A stretch of DNA of 64,000 nucleotides. Source: Leptolyngbya sp. SIO1E4 (GTDB lineage Bacteria; Cyanobacteriota; Cyanobacteriia; Phormidesmidales; Phormidesmidaceae). Made by a program: the position numbers and the translations under genes. The notes beneath the pieces are model-generated. The model was not told where the DNA came from and made no database searches. It was given only the letters and a program-made list of their open reading frames with translations. Shown here piece by piece: positions 18,654 through 28,103 of the stretch. The DNA lies in contig JAAHFU020000007.1 in the NCBI GenBank assembly GCA_010672825.2, positions 186,001 through 250,000 of the forward strand, read 5' to 3'. The first letter of the stretch is position 1. The number at the start of each line of letters is the position of its first letter.

Positions 18654-19194
18654 TATGCTGGATCCATTGTTAAATAAGTTACAAGTGGTGCTGACAGTGA
18701 GTTCTTGTTCAAGTTCTTTTGATTCCTTATTGAGACGCAAACCTACAGCAAAAATTTCAGGTTTTTGAAGACTTACATCATAAAATATCTCATGTTTTAA
18801 TCTTCAGCTTAGATTTGTTTGGTGGAGTTCAAGCGAACTGTTTTTGTCTATGGTGCGTAAGCCTGGATAAGCTCTAGTACGAACTGCTTTCTTCCTCACG
18901 AGGTGATAGGAGAATCATGTGCGAAGTACAATCCAGTACAGAGCTACTAGGTTGATTGGGCTCAAGGCTGTCAGGTATATCTGCTTGCGTGAAGGAAAGC
19001 GGATGCTTACTACACATCGACTCTGAATTGTATTTAAATTTTGAGAGCCCGTTTGCTTTTCTAAGCGTCCCTCCTTACTTGCATTTGCATTTGCTATGGG
19101 GAATATTGGCTTTATACCTTACAATAGCAACGGCTATAAAGGGGCTGGATCTGAACTGGCTGCATTGATTGAATATCGGAGCTAAGTAATAGTA
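18654..19194. other. Divergent intergenic region, ~540 bp
   Basis: This separates the - strand block from the + strand EamA-like gene and must contain promoters in both directions. A 70-codon TTG-started frame at 18956-19168 with one hydrophobic run has no recognisable family or ribosome site and I do not call it. No convincing terminator or repeat was found. Confidence 0.45.
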
Positions 19195-19557
19195 ATGGCA
19201 CATATTTACATTTTTCTGACAATTATTCTTACTGTATATGGCCAGTTAATTATTAAATGGCAAGTGAACTCTGCTGGGGCCCTACCTGTCGCTTTGGTAG
19301 AAAGGGTTGAGTTTCTGAGCCGATTGTTGTTTAACCCTTGGGTGATTAGCAGCTTTCTTTGTGCTTTCATGGCTGCCTTATCATGGATGATTGCAATGAC
19401 CAAATTTCCTCTCAGCTATGCCTATCCATTTACAAGTTTGGCTTTTGTTCTGGTGTTTTTTCTTAGCGTTCTCCTCTTCCGAGAAACTGTAACACTGCCG
19501 AAACTTATTGGAACAGGTCTGGTAGTTGCTGGAATTATTATTGGCAGCCGCGTATAG
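19195..19557 (+). CDS. Small EamA/SMR-like membrane protein (ArnE/F-type flippase-like)
   Basis: The 120-residue protein consists of four hydrophobic helices (about 4-20, 45-68, 73-92, 99-118) with little between them. The last half, LSYAYPFTSLAFVLVF then LFRETVTLPKLIGTGLVVAGI, is the EamA/small multidrug resistance signature. Proteins of this size next to polyprenyl-phosphate glycosyltransferase genes often flip lipid-linked monosaccharides, as ArnE/ArnF do. The GT2 enzyme at 11,294 could make such a substrate. The start ATG follows directly on a region without another frame. Confidence 0.75.
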   Translation: MAHIYIFLTIILTVYGQLIIKWQVNSAGALPVALVERVEFLSRLLFNPWVISSFLCAFMAALSWMIAMTKFPLSYAYPFTSLAFVLVFFLSVLLFRETVTLPKLIGTGLVVAGIIIGSRV

Positions 19558-19615
19558 AGATGGAATTTTGCTACTACACGATGAAATGCCTGTATCAAAG
19601 TGAATAGAATTGATT

Positions 19616-20479
19616 ATGAAAATCTGCCCTCAATGTAGTACTTATTTCACCGATTCGAATTGGCTATGTCCAAACTGTGGGTATACGCCCCCCTTGTTAG
19701 AAGAAGTTTTGGCATTTTCTCCTGAACTTGCTCTGCAGTGTGAAGGGTTTGAAGCTCATTTTTTTAATCAACTGGCCACCCTGGAAGATCGAAATTTCTG
19801 GTTTCGAGGACGGAGTCGCTTGATTATCTGGGCAATTCAGAATTACTTTAAGGGAGCACACTCATTTTTGGAAATCGGATGTGGTACAGGATTTGTGCTT
19901 TCAGGCATAGAGCAAGCACTCCCTTCTCTAGACGTTCAAGGTAGCGAAGTTTTTACAAATGGGCTCAGGTTTGCTGCCCAACGACTTTCACGATCCAGAT
20001 TGTTTCAGATGGATGCTCGCACAATTCCTTTTGCAGAGGAGTTCGATGTTATTGGCGCTTTTGACGTACTAGAGCATATCCAAGAGGATACTCAAGTGTT
20101 GGCTGAAATGTATCGAGCGTCAAGGCAGGGGATTGTGTTGACAGTTCCTCAACATCCGTGGCTATGGAGTCAGGCAGATGATTATGCTCACCATGTTCGG
20201 CGTTATTGTGCCCAAGAATTAAAGTCTAAAGTTGAGTCAGCTGGCTTTCGTATTGCTCGGATGACTTCCTTCGTGTCATTATTACTGCCATTGATGCTAG
20301 CTTCAAGGCTCAGGAAACGGTCTCCTCGAGAAACCTTTGATCCAACAGCGGAATTGAAGGTTAGTGGATGGTTGAATTCTGTTTTAGAGGCCGCTTTGAC
20401 AGTAGAAAGACAATTAATTAAAACAGGATTCTCATTTCCAGTTGGTGGATCTCTCGTGGTAATGGCCTATAAACCTTAG
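19616..20479 (+). CDS. Class I SAM-dependent methyltransferase with N-terminal zinc ribbon
   Basis: From ATG 19616 (a TTG two codons earlier is less likely) the product is 287 residues. C4-x2-C7 and C18-x2-C21 form a rubredoxin-like zinc ribbon in MKICPQC and LCPNCGY. The SAM core follows, with EIGCGTG at 86-92 and FDVLEHIQEDTQV. The rest resembles glycan-cluster methyltransferases of the Methyltransf_11/23 group, with an HVRRYCAQEL segment. The target is unknown. The spacing to neighbours (52 bp and 63 bp) suggests an operon with the small flippase-like protein and the WecE-type aminotransferase. Confidence 0.8.
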   Translation: MKICPQCSTYFTDSNWLCPNCGYTPPLLEEVLAFSPELALQCEGFEAHFFNQLATLEDRNFWFRGRSRLIIWAIQNYFKGAHSFLEIGCGTGFVLSGIEQALPSLDVQGSEVFTNGLRFAAQRLSRSRLFQMDARTIPFAEEFDVIGAFDVLEHIQEDTQVLAEMYRASRQGIVLTVPQHPWLWSQADDYAHHVRRYCAQELKSKVESAGFRIARMTSFVSLLLPLMLASRLRKRSPRETFDPTAELKVSGWLNSVLEAALTVERQLIKTGFSFPVGGSLVVMAYKP

Positions 20480-20542
20480 TGCTTATTAGAAATGCAGCTT
20501 TTTAAGTAGAATCCTAAATGCGGTACTTGAGATAGCCTTACG

Positions 20543-21676
20543 ATGAAAGTGCCCTTCAATCAGCCATATACAACCAGGACAGAGTTTAAATATATCCAAC
20601 AGGCGATCCGTAATGGTTGTCTGTCTGGGAACGGTGAGTTTACCAAGCGCTGCCATGCTCGCTTGGAGGCCGAAGTCGTTTGTGAAAAGGCGCTGCTAAC
20701 TCACTCCTGTACTGCCGCCCTTGAGATGGCTGCGATTTTGGCTGACATCCAGCCGGGGGATGAAGTGATCATGCCCTCTTACACTTTTGTCTCGACGGCC
20801 AATGCATTTGTGTTGCGAGGCGGCGTGCCTGTATTTGTAGACATTCGCCCGGACACTCTGAATATTGACGAGACGCAGATTGAGGCTGCCATTACCGCTA
20901 AAACAAAGGCCATTGTGCCTGTTCACTATGGAGGAGTGGGGTGTGAGATGGATGCCATTTTGGAGATTGCTCGTCGCCATGCTCTGCTAGTGATTGAAGA
21001 TGCTGCCCAAGGGTTTTTGTCTCTCTATCGGCAGCGATCGCTCGGCAGTATGGGGCACCTGGCTGCGTTTAGTTTCCATGAAACCAAGAACGTCATTTCA
21101 GGGGAGGGAGGAGCCTTACTGATTAACGATGCACGTTTTATTGAACGAGCCGAGATTATCTGGGAAAAGGGCACTAATCGGAGCCAATTTTTTCGGGGTA
21201 TGGTGGACAAATATAGCTGGGTGGATATTGGCTCTTCTTATCTGCCCAGTGAGGTGATAGCGGCATTTTTATGGGCGCAATTAGAAGATGCAGAATCGAT
21301 TACGCGCAATCGACTACACATTTGGCGGCAGTACCATGAAGCGCTAGAGGACTTGGAAACCCGGGGTGTTTTGCGGCGTCCGATCATCCCGCCTGAATGC
21401 GAACATAACGGGCATCTGTACTACATTCTGCTGCCTGATCTAGACACCCGAACGGCTTTGATTGACTTTTTGAAAGTCTCCGGTATTAATGCGGTGTTTC
21501 ACTACGTGCCGCTACACTCATCCCCAGCGGGGCAACGGTTTTCTCGTGCCAGTGGAGACCTGCCACATACAGTCGAGCTATCAAACCGGCTCTTGCGGTT
21601 ACCTTTGTTTCCAGCCCTTACCCCCGATCAAACAGAGCAGGTGATTGATGCGGTTTATAAGTTTGTGGCGTCGTGA
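20543..21676 (+). CDS. wecE: dTDP-4-amino-4,6-dideoxygalactose transaminase (WecE/RffA type)
   Basis: The 377-residue PLP enzyme belongs to the DegT/DnrJ/EryC1/StrS family and carries the WecE-typical FHETKNVISGEGGAL with PLP lysine K182, IEDAAQG with D153, and YSWVDIGSSYLPSE. WecE converts dTDP-4-keto-6-deoxy-D-glucose to dTDP-4-amino-4,6-dideoxy-D-galactose with glutamate as donor; length and motifs are normal. Its substrate is the product of RfbB encoded at 35,189. The next gene starts inside its 3' end, indicating translational coupling. The N-acyltransferase at 12,866 could acetylate its product. Confidence 0.9.
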   Translation: MKVPFNQPYTTRTEFKYIQQAIRNGCLSGNGEFTKRCHARLEAEVVCEKALLTHSCTAALEMAAILADIQPGDEVIMPSYTFVSTANAFVLRGGVPVFVDIRPDTLNIDETQIEAAITAKTKAIVPVHYGGVGCEMDAILEIARRHALLVIEDAAQGFLSLYRQRSLGSMGHLAAFSFHETKNVISGEGGALLINDARFIERAEIIWEKGTNRSQFFRGMVDKYSWVDIGSSYLPSEVIAAFLWAQLEDAESITRNRLHIWRQYHEALEDLETRGVLRRPIIPPECEHNGHLYYILLPDLDTRTALIDFLKVSGINAVFHYVPLHSSPAGQRFSRASGDLPHTVELSNRLLRLPLFPALTPDQTEQVIDAVYKFVAS

Positions 21677-23243
21677 GCGATCGCCCGATTCAGCTACAGT
21701 GCCAGCGTGGTTGCAGATGGGGCTGCTAGCCACGGGGCTAGTGGCCCTGTCGTTTGCTTTGCAAGGGCGCATTGATCTAAATCTGGCAGATGAAGGGTTT
21801 CTCTGGTACGGCACCTGGCGCACGGCCCTAGGAGAGGTGCCCCTGCGAGATTTTCAGTCCTATGACCCGGGGCGTTATTTGTGGGGCGCATTCTGGTTCC
21901 ACGTCTTTGGTAATGATGGCATTTTGGCCTTGCGGGTATCGAATGCGCTGTTTCAAAGTCTTGGAGTAACCTGTGGGTTGCTGGTGCTGCGGCGGTTGAC
22001 GCGATCACCTTGGCTATTAACTGGCGGCGGCATCGTGCTGTTGTTCTGGATGTTTCCCCGGCATAAGTTGTTTGAATCAAGCCTGGCGCTGGCAGCTGTG
22101 TATATCGCAGTTTTACTGATAGAAACCCCTTCCTTACGGCAATATTTTATCTCGGGTTTATTTGTTGGGTTCGCGGGGTTTTTAGGGCGTCAACATGGCT
22201 TTTATACGGCGGTCTCCTTTTTTTTACTAATTAGTTTTATCTGGCTGAAGTTTGATCGCCAACGTTTACGCCAGCGAGGGCTGCTGTGGGCAGGAGGGAT
22301 CCTCTTGGGGTATAGCCCCATGGGGATCATGCTAGTAACCGTTCCAGGGTTATGGAGTCGGTTTTGGCAAAGTCTACTGTTTCTCGTCCGCATTCGGAAC
22401 ACCAATTTACCCTTGCCTGTTCCGACTCCTTGGTCTGTGCCAGTCGCCACCCTGGACTGGCTCACGGCTAGCCATCAAATCAGCGTTGGCTTGGGGTTCA
22501 TGCTGCTGCCTGTCTTTAATGGCGCTGCCCTGATCTATCTGCTGTGGCAGAAACCAAAGCGGTTACAGACCCAATCTGTTTTGATCGCAGCGACGTTTTT
22601 AAGTCTCACTTACAGTCATTACGCCTTCTCCCGTGCCGATTTGGGACATTTGGCGCAGGGCATTCATCCCATGCTGTTAGGGCTCATGGGGGTGGTTGGG
22701 TACAGCCTTAGGCACGGTTGGCGACTCTGGGGCTACGGGCTGGCATGGGGGTTAACAGGGGTAACGCTGCTGGGTATGGGGTTGGTGAGCCCTAATGTGA
22801 TCAAATTGAGGGCCCCTGCAGGTTTCTATGTAGAGCAAACTATCCGGGGCGATCGCTTATATCTGCCACAGCCTACGGCACAGTTTATTGATACGATTGA
22901 GCAGTTTCATACCCGTCATGTTTCCCCTGATGAGGGAATATTACTGGCACCGCACATTCCTACCCTGTATCCGATTCTGGAGCGGCGATCGCCTATCTGG
23001 GAAATTTATCTCCTGTTTCCAGAAACTCAAGGGCGTCAACAACAAATTGTTGAGCAACTCCGTGAACAATCCGTGAATTGGGTCATTCTTGGGGATATTG
23101 CGCTGGATGGCCGACAAGAGCTTCGTTTCCGGAACACCCATCCCCTGGTCTGGCAGGAATTTTCTGAGCAGTTCGAACCGCTTCAATCCGCTGACCTTCC
23201 TGAGAATTATCAAACCCTAAACCGAATTCCGACTATTCCATGA
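21648..23243 (+). CDS. GT-C-like integral membrane protein (putative glycosyltransferase)
   Basis: The 531-residue protein has about ten hydrophobic helices up to residue ~390 and a soluble C-terminal part of ~140 residues. The first loop contains NLADEGFLWYGTW and VPLRDFQSYDPGRYLW, the acidic loop-one arrangement of GT-C enzymes that take sugars from polyprenyl phosphate. I place the start at ATG 21648, overlapping wecE by 29 bp. It overlaps the following membrane protein through ATGA. It may transfer the sugar carried by the polyprenyl-phosphate product of the 11,294 gene; the family is not characterised. Confidence 0.65.
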   Translation: MRFISLWRRERSPDSATVPAWLQMGLLATGLVALSFALQGRIDLNLADEGFLWYGTWRTALGEVPLRDFQSYDPGRYLWGAFWFHVFGNDGILALRVSNALFQSLGVTCGLLVLRRLTRSPWLLTGGGIVLLFWMFPRHKLFESSLALAAVYIAVLLIETPSLRQYFISGLFVGFAGFLGRQHGFYTAVSFFLLISFIWLKFDRQRLRQRGLLWAGGILLGYSPMGIMLVTVPGLWSRFWQSLLFLVRIRNTNLPLPVPTPWSVPVATLDWLTASHQISVGLGFMLLPVFNGAALIYLLWQKPKRLQTQSVLIAATFLSLTYSHYAFSRADLGHLAQGIHPMLLGLMGVVGYSLRHGWRLWGYGLAWGLTGVTLLGMGLVSPNVIKLRAPAGFYVEQTIRGDRLYLPQPTAQFIDTIEQFHTRHVSPDEGILLAPHIPTLYPILERRSPIWEIYLLFPETQGRQQQIVEQLREQSVNWVILGDIALDGRQELRFRNTHPLVWQEFSEQFEPLQSADLPENYQTLNRIPTIP

Positions 23244-25501
23244 GTACTCGAAAGCTATCCTACAGACGCGCTTTCTTATGGTTATTACTGATTCAATTTC
23301 TCTTCTTCAATCCTGTTTTACTGCGCGGTCGAGTTATTTATCATCACTCAAATCACTACTCCGTCATGGGAACTCCCATCCCGAGTGATCCTTATCCGAA
23401 TAATCCAAAGTTTAGCGATCAAAGCGCTGTCTATATCCCCGAAATCCAGCAGCATCTTCACAAGATCCGTCACCGCTGGATTTCTACCTGGAACCCGGCA
23501 GTCCAACTGGGGCGACCTACCTTTCAGTTAAGTGGTTTGGGTCTTGCATTTCCACTCACTCATCTGCTGTCGCTAGTGAGTCGGAATCCTTTTCAGATTT
23601 ATACGGTCTTGACTGTTGTCACCCTAAGCTTAACGGGTATTTTCTTTTTTCTATTTCTCAAGGTTCTGGGCTTATCACCTCTGGCCTGCTTGACCGCTGC
23701 GACAGGGCTTTCGTTGAGCATTTCTAATGCTTACTGGGTGACATTTGTGATGTTTTTGTCGACCCTTTGCTGGGCCTGCGGTCTATTGTGGCTAGCCACT
23801 GAATTTATCAAAAAACCTTCATGGTTTAAGGCAACAGGGGTTTCGTTTATAACCTACTGTCTGTTAATGACTGGGTACCCTCAATCTATTGTGCGAATGG
23901 GATACCTAATCGCCATACAGATTGGGGTTATCCTCTTTGAGGAAAGAGAATATTTTCGGCGAAATCTATGGCGTATTATTTATCTTTTCCTCTGTTTTAT
24001 CACCGGGGCGATCGCTAGCCTTCCAGCCTATTTAGATCTGATCTCTACAGCGCAGCGATCGACACGGCTATCAGCCTCTGATGAATTTTTTCTTGCCGCG
24101 CTGCCAAAATTCCAAACGATTCAGGAATTCCTCAGTTTTATTACAAAATTAATCGATCCTTTCTGGTGGGGTAACCCTATTGATCCGACGTTTCCACTCG
24201 CTTTCTATAACGGTCTCAGCCTTTCTCCTCTCTACTTTGGCCTTTTAATCATTGCGTTTCTCAGTCCATTTCTATGGTGGAAGAAAGGCTACTGGCATGG
24301 ACTTATTCTGGTGTGTACGCTGGCAACGATTTGGCCCCCAGCCTACCTATTTGCAGTGCATTATTTGGGATTCAACTTATCTCGCAGTTGGTTGCTAGGG
24401 GGGGCCGTAATTCCCGCCTTTATTCTCTGCGGCTATGGGGTAGATATCCTGCAGGGACAGCTTCGGAACTCAACCCTGCGGCGGTATTGGGGCCTGGCTG
24501 TTGGGGGTGCGCTGCTATTAATGACGAGTATCCAGGGGGCGATCGCAGCGACCAGTGATTTGCAGATTCAGTGGCTGTGGGCGATCGCCAGTTGGCTCAT
24601 TACTGCTGGGGTGATTGTCTTTATTCAGGGGTCGCAGCAATGGCTCCTGATTACGCTCACGGTCATAACCGCCTTTGTGTACAGCTATCCGTTAATGCTG
24701 GTGCGCCCCGTTGACAGCATTTATACGCAATCCCCACTGACAGAAGCAGTGCGCGAGCAGACCCGCGAAGGGAGTCGCTTTGCCCTATTTGGGGCTGATA
24801 TGGTCGGCGTCATGCCCCCCAATCAAGAATCGCTCTTGCAGCTTCGCAGTATCCATTCCTACGATTCCCTCTCATCGCGCAACTACCAGGCCCTGGTGGC
24901 TCAGTGGAGTGATATTGGTAGCACGGTGTATGGACGCTTCTTTCACATGTTGGATAACCCGGAGAAATTGCGGTCTCAGGCGTTTCGGCTTTCGGGGGTG
25001 AGCCTGTTGCTGTCAAGGCAGCCCCTGGAGGCTGAGGGCTTCCAGCCAGTGGGTGAAATGAATGGCATTACCCTTTATCGCACTCCATATCTGCCGATTT
25101 TGCGTTTACAAACGCCTCACTATCACATTGATGCGGCGAATCAGGGGGTGCTACTCCCACCGTTTGACCGTCAGGATGCTTCCACGCCTGTGCCGATTGA
25201 GGACTTGGATGATTACCGGGTCTTTCAAGTAGAGCCTCGTCCGCAAGAAACCCTGCTGTTTCTGAGTCAGGAATACCATCCCTTTTGGCAGGCCACAGAT
25301 GGGCACGGCACGGCACTCTCAACGGTGATGGTGAATCAGTTTTATCAAGGGGTGCGCTTACCCGCAAATACAGAAGAGGTGGTGCTGAGCTTTCAACCTT
25401 GGGTGCTCTGGAGTTGGGTGCCCCAGGTGATTTACGGAATGTTGGGATGCTGGTTTGTGGGCCAATTCCTCTATCGACGCTTTCAATTCACGGGCAAATA
25501 A
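23240..25501 (+). CDS. Large YfhO-like membrane protein (putative GT-C glycosyltransferase)
   Basis: The 753-residue protein has an N-terminal helix, a first loop with NPAVQLGRPTFQLSG, about a dozen hydrophobic helices to residue ~480, a soluble extracytoplasmic region (~490-715) and a final helix near 725-745. This architecture fits the YfhO family, which glycosylates cell-wall polymers in Gram-positive bacteria. Its ATG overlaps the preceding stop (ATGA) and its stop overlaps the next start (TAATG). The two tandem membrane proteins may act together in the same step at the outer face of the membrane. Confidence 0.65.
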   Translation: MSTRKLSYRRAFLWLLLIQFLFFNPVLLRGRVIYHHSNHYSVMGTPIPSDPYPNNPKFSDQSAVYIPEIQQHLHKIRHRWISTWNPAVQLGRPTFQLSGLGLAFPLTHLLSLVSRNPFQIYTVLTVVTLSLTGIFFFLFLKVLGLSPLACLTAATGLSLSISNAYWVTFVMFLSTLCWACGLLWLATEFIKKPSWFKATGVSFITYCLLMTGYPQSIVRMGYLIAIQIGVILFEEREYFRRNLWRIIYLFLCFITGAIASLPAYLDLISTAQRSTRLSASDEFFLAALPKFQTIQEFLSFITKLIDPFWWGNPIDPTFPLAFYNGLSLSPLYFGLLIIAFLSPFLWWKKGYWHGLILVCTLATIWPPAYLFAVHYLGFNLSRSWLLGGAVIPAFILCGYGVDILQGQLRNSTLRRYWGLAVGGALLLMTSIQGAIAATSDLQIQWLWAIASWLITAGVIVFIQGSQQWLLITLTVITAFVYSYPLMLVRPVDSIYTQSPLTEAVREQTREGSRFALFGADMVGVMPPNQESLLQLRSIHSYDSLSSRNYQALVAQWSDIGSTVYGRFFHMLDNPEKLRSQAFRLSGVSLLLSRQPLEAEGFQPVGEMNGITLYRTPYLPILRLQTPHYHIDAANQGVLLPPFDRQDASTPVPIEDLDDYRVFQVEPRPQETLLFLSQEYHPFWQATDGHGTALSTVMVNQFYQGVRLPANTEEVVLSFQPWVLWSWVPQVIYGMLGCWFVGQFLYRRFQFTGK

Positions 25502-26340
25502 TGACTCTAACTCAGCCGCCGTTGGTTTCTATTATTGTGGTCAATTACAACGGCGCAGACGTGATTCTTGATTGCTTACGCTCCGTTGAGACTCACCTCA
25601 GGGCTGTTTCCTATGAGGTGATTGTCGTCGATAATGCCTCCCAAGATGACAGTTGCGATCGCATTGCCCAGCAGTTTCCCCAAGTCACCCTACTGCCGCA
25701 GGCCCAAAACCTCGGATTTGGCACCGCCAACAATGTTGGTGCGGGTGCGGCTCAAGGGAAGTTTCTCTTTTTGCTGAACTCGGATACGCGCCTGACGGCG
25801 GATATTTTGCCCACCCTTATTGCTAAGCTGACTCAATCACCCCATATCGGCATTGTTGGCCCTCAGCTCCTGAATCCAGACGGCAGCTTTCAGTTTTCTG
25901 TCTCTAAAGACATTGGCCTCTGGGGGGAGTTTCAGACCTTGCAACAGGTGAAGCAATATCGCAACCTGACCACCCGAGCGGCGCTGGCCCAGACGTATAA
26001 TCACGATCAGACGGTAGATGTGGTGGTAGGGGCCGCGATGCTAATGCCGCGATCGCTCTTCGAGCAGATAGGGGGCTTCGACGAGACCTTCTTCATGTAC
26101 TTTGAAGAATCTGACCTTTGCAAGCGCGTCCGTGACCTGGGCTATACCATTCTCTATACGCCTGCAGTCTCGCTCATTCATGTGGGCGGCTATTCTGTAG
26201 CTCAAGCTGCTGGCCCTATGGCCCAAGAATATCGTCGCAGTCAGCGCTACTACTACCGCAAACATCGTCCCCATTGGGAGCAATGGCTGCTGCACGGCTA
26301 CCTAGCCCTGAAGGCCTGGCGACATCGCTGGGTTGCCTGA
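25501..26340 (+). CDS. GT2 glycosyltransferase, WbbL/rhamnosyltransferase-like
   Basis: The correct start is ATG 25501, sharing one base with the preceding stop; an open frame continues upstream to 25285 but that part is out-of-frame translation of the membrane protein. The 279-residue enzyme begins VSIIVVNYNGADVILDCL, has the donor site LNSDTR near residues 86-91, and the characteristic GGFDETFFMYFEESDLCKR of the WbbL group. WbbL adds L-rhamnose from dTDP-rhamnose. The rfb genes begin 1.2 kb downstream, so this substrate is likely but not proven. Confidence 0.85.
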   Translation: MTLTQPPLVSIIVVNYNGADVILDCLRSVETHLRAVSYEVIVVDNASQDDSCDRIAQQFPQVTLLPQAQNLGFGTANNVGAGAAQGKFLFLLNSDTRLTADILPTLIAKLTQSPHIGIVGPQLLNPDGSFQFSVSKDIGLWGEFQTLQQVKQYRNLTTRAALAQTYNHDQTVDVVVGAAMLMPRSLFEQIGGFDETFFMYFEESDLCKRVRDLGYTILYTPAVSLIHVGGYSVAQAAGPMAQEYRRSQRYYYRKHRPHWEQWLLHGYLALKAWRHRWVA

Positions 26341-26418
26341 GCCCTGAGCCTCTGGCTCAATGCATCGTGGTTTTCCAGGCGGGGTATTTCGTAAGATTGC
26401 CACATTCTCACTTCACCC

Positions 26419-27495
26419 ATGCTTGTTAACCTGGCCTACTTGCTCAATCAGCCCACTGGCACCACCACCTATGCCCTCAATCTTTTACCCCACTTGGCCC
26501 AGCTCGACCCGTGTTTTTTAGCCACCCCCGCTAGCGGACTAGCGCACTACACCCCCGTCCCCACCAACCTCACGGCTGAATATGGTATGGGGGGCCATGT
26601 GCGGCGATTACTCTGGACGCAGTTTCAAATCCCGGCCATTTACCACCAGCAGACTCGCAGTCAACGGGCCGCCAGTCTTTTGTTTTCTCCCATTACCGAA
26701 GCCCCCCTAGGGACTCGCTGCCGTTTCGTGGTCACGGTTCATGATTTGATACCGCTGCGATTTCCAACCTTGTCTAGGCCGCTGACCTGGCTATATCGGC
26801 ACTATGTCCCCCGCGTGCTCGCTGCAGCTGAACACATCATTTGTAATTCTCAAGCCACAGCTGACGACATTATTCAGTCCTACGGTATTCGTGCCCAAAA
26901 AATAACGCCCATCTTGTTAGCGTACGATGCCCAACACTTCCAGCCATTGGGTCTCATTCGGCACAACTATTTCCTCGTTTTGGGCCGTCATGCCCCCTAC
27001 AAAAACATTGCCACAGCGATTAGTGCCTTTGCCAAGCTGCCCCCTAAGCATCCCTATGAACTTTGGATAGCGGGGCCACCGGATGCCCGCTACACGCCAC
27101 AGCTTCAAACCCAAATTCAAACCCTGGGCCTCACCCACCAGGTTAAATTCTTGGACTATGTGTCCTATCATCAGCTGCCGATCTTACTCAACCAGGCTTT
27201 GGCCCTAGTGTTTCCGAGCCTGTGGGAAGGGTTTGGCCTGCCTGCCCTCGAAGCTATGGCCTGTGGCACCCCGGTGATTGCATCTAACCTAGCCTCGATT
27301 CCCGAGGTCACCAGTGACGCCGCAATCCTGATCGACCCCCACTGCGATCAGGCGCTGATGGCGGCCATGGCCACGATCATCCACGATGACGCTTGCCGAA
27401 AACAGTTGAGCCAGGCTGGTTTGCAGCGAGCCGAGCAGTTTAGCTGGCAAGCCACTGGCCAGGCCACAGTTGCCGTTTTAAGGAACTCTCTGTAA
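26419..27495 (+). CDS. GT4 family glycosyltransferase
   Basis: The 358-residue GT-B enzyme has NSQATADDIIQSYGI in the linker between lobes, the donor-domain start LGRHAPYKNIATAISAF, and the nucleotide-binding PSLWEGFGLPALEAMACG, where the two glutamates form the E-x7-E motif of GT4 enzymes. Sequence resembles mannosyl/rhamnosyl transferases of O-antigen loci. It lies 78 bp after the GT2 gene and 23 bp before rfbC, so the whole stretch is likely cotranscribed. There is no membrane segment; action at the cytoplasmic face is expected. Confidence 0.87.
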   Translation: MLVNLAYLLNQPTGTTTYALNLLPHLAQLDPCFLATPASGLAHYTPVPTNLTAEYGMGGHVRRLLWTQFQIPAIYHQQTRSQRAASLLFSPITEAPLGTRCRFVVTVHDLIPLRFPTLSRPLTWLYRHYVPRVLAAAEHIICNSQATADDIIQSYGIRAQKITPILLAYDAQHFQPLGLIRHNYFLVLGRHAPYKNIATAISAFAKLPPKHPYELWIAGPPDARYTPQLQTQIQTLGLTHQVKFLDYVSYHQLPILLNQALALVFPSLWEGFGLPALEAMACGTPVIASNLASIPEVTSDAAILIDPHCDQALMAAMATIIHDDACRKQLSQAGLQRAEQFSWQATGQATVAVLRNSL

Positions 27496-27518
27496 CACCA
27501 GAACCGACAGGTGATACA

Positions 27519-28103
27519 GTGCTTCAGGAGCTAGTGATTGTTGCAACCGCTGTGCTGATTACCCCAACTGACATTCCAGATGTCCTTGTGATTGAACCTC
27601 AAGTTTTTGGGGACGATCGCGGTTTCTTTTTTGAAAGTTTCCACCAACAGAAATTTGCCGATGAAACGGGGCTTCCCGGCCAGTTTGTGCAAGATAATCA
27701 CTCTCGCTCTAAGCAAAACATTCTGCGGGGGTTGCATTACCAAATTCAGCAGGCCCAGGGGAAACTCGTGCGGGTTGTGATGGGTGAAATTTATGATGTG
27801 GCGGTTGATATTCGTCGTAGCTCTGCCACATTTGGCCAATGGGTTGGGATGACGCTCAGTGCTGAGAATAAACGACAGTTGTGGGTGCCACCGGGGTTTG
27901 CCCATGGTTTCTATGTGCTCTCAGAAAGTGCTGATGTGTTGTATAAAACGACCGACTACTACGCCCCGCAACATGAACGCAGCTTGCTATGGAATGATCC
28001 GGATCTCGCCGTTCACTGGCCGCTCTTGACTGACAGCCCCCTACTCTCGGCCAAAGACCAAAACGCAGTGCCCTTCAAAGCGGCTGAGGTATTTGAGACA
28101 TGA
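27519..28103 (+). CDS. rfbC: dTDP-4-dehydrorhamnose 3,5-epimerase
   Basis: The 194-residue cupin enzyme inverts C3 and C5 of dTDP-4-keto-6-deoxyglucose, the second step to dTDP-L-rhamnose after RfbB. Conserved features are GDDRGFFFES, the catalytic histidine H73 in LRGLHYQ, and the tyrosine pair in KTTDYYAP, followed by WNDPDL. The frame begins with GTG 27519; the homologous part starts about 12 residues in, so the true start could be a little later. It overlaps rfbD by ATGA, indicating translational coupling. Confidence 0.93.
   Translation: MLQELVIVATAVLITPTDIPDVLVIEPQVFGDDRGFFFESFHQQKFADETGLPGQFVQDNHSRSKQNILRGLHYQIQQAQGKLVRVVMGEIYDVAVDIRRSSATFGQWVGMTLSAENKRQLWVPPGFAHGFYVLSESADVLYKTTDYYAPQHERSLLWNDPDLAVHWPLLTDSPLLSAKDQNAVPFKAAEVFET

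Noticed and set aside
18956-19168. TTG-started 70-codon frame with one hydrophobic run
   Set aside because: No family resemblance, no ribosome binding site, and it lies in a divergent promoter region; a chance frame is more likely.
25285-25500. N-terminal extension of the WbbL-like GT2 gene
   Set aside because: This part lies inside the YfhO-like gene in another frame; ATG 25501 with the TAATG overlap gives the normal GT2 start.
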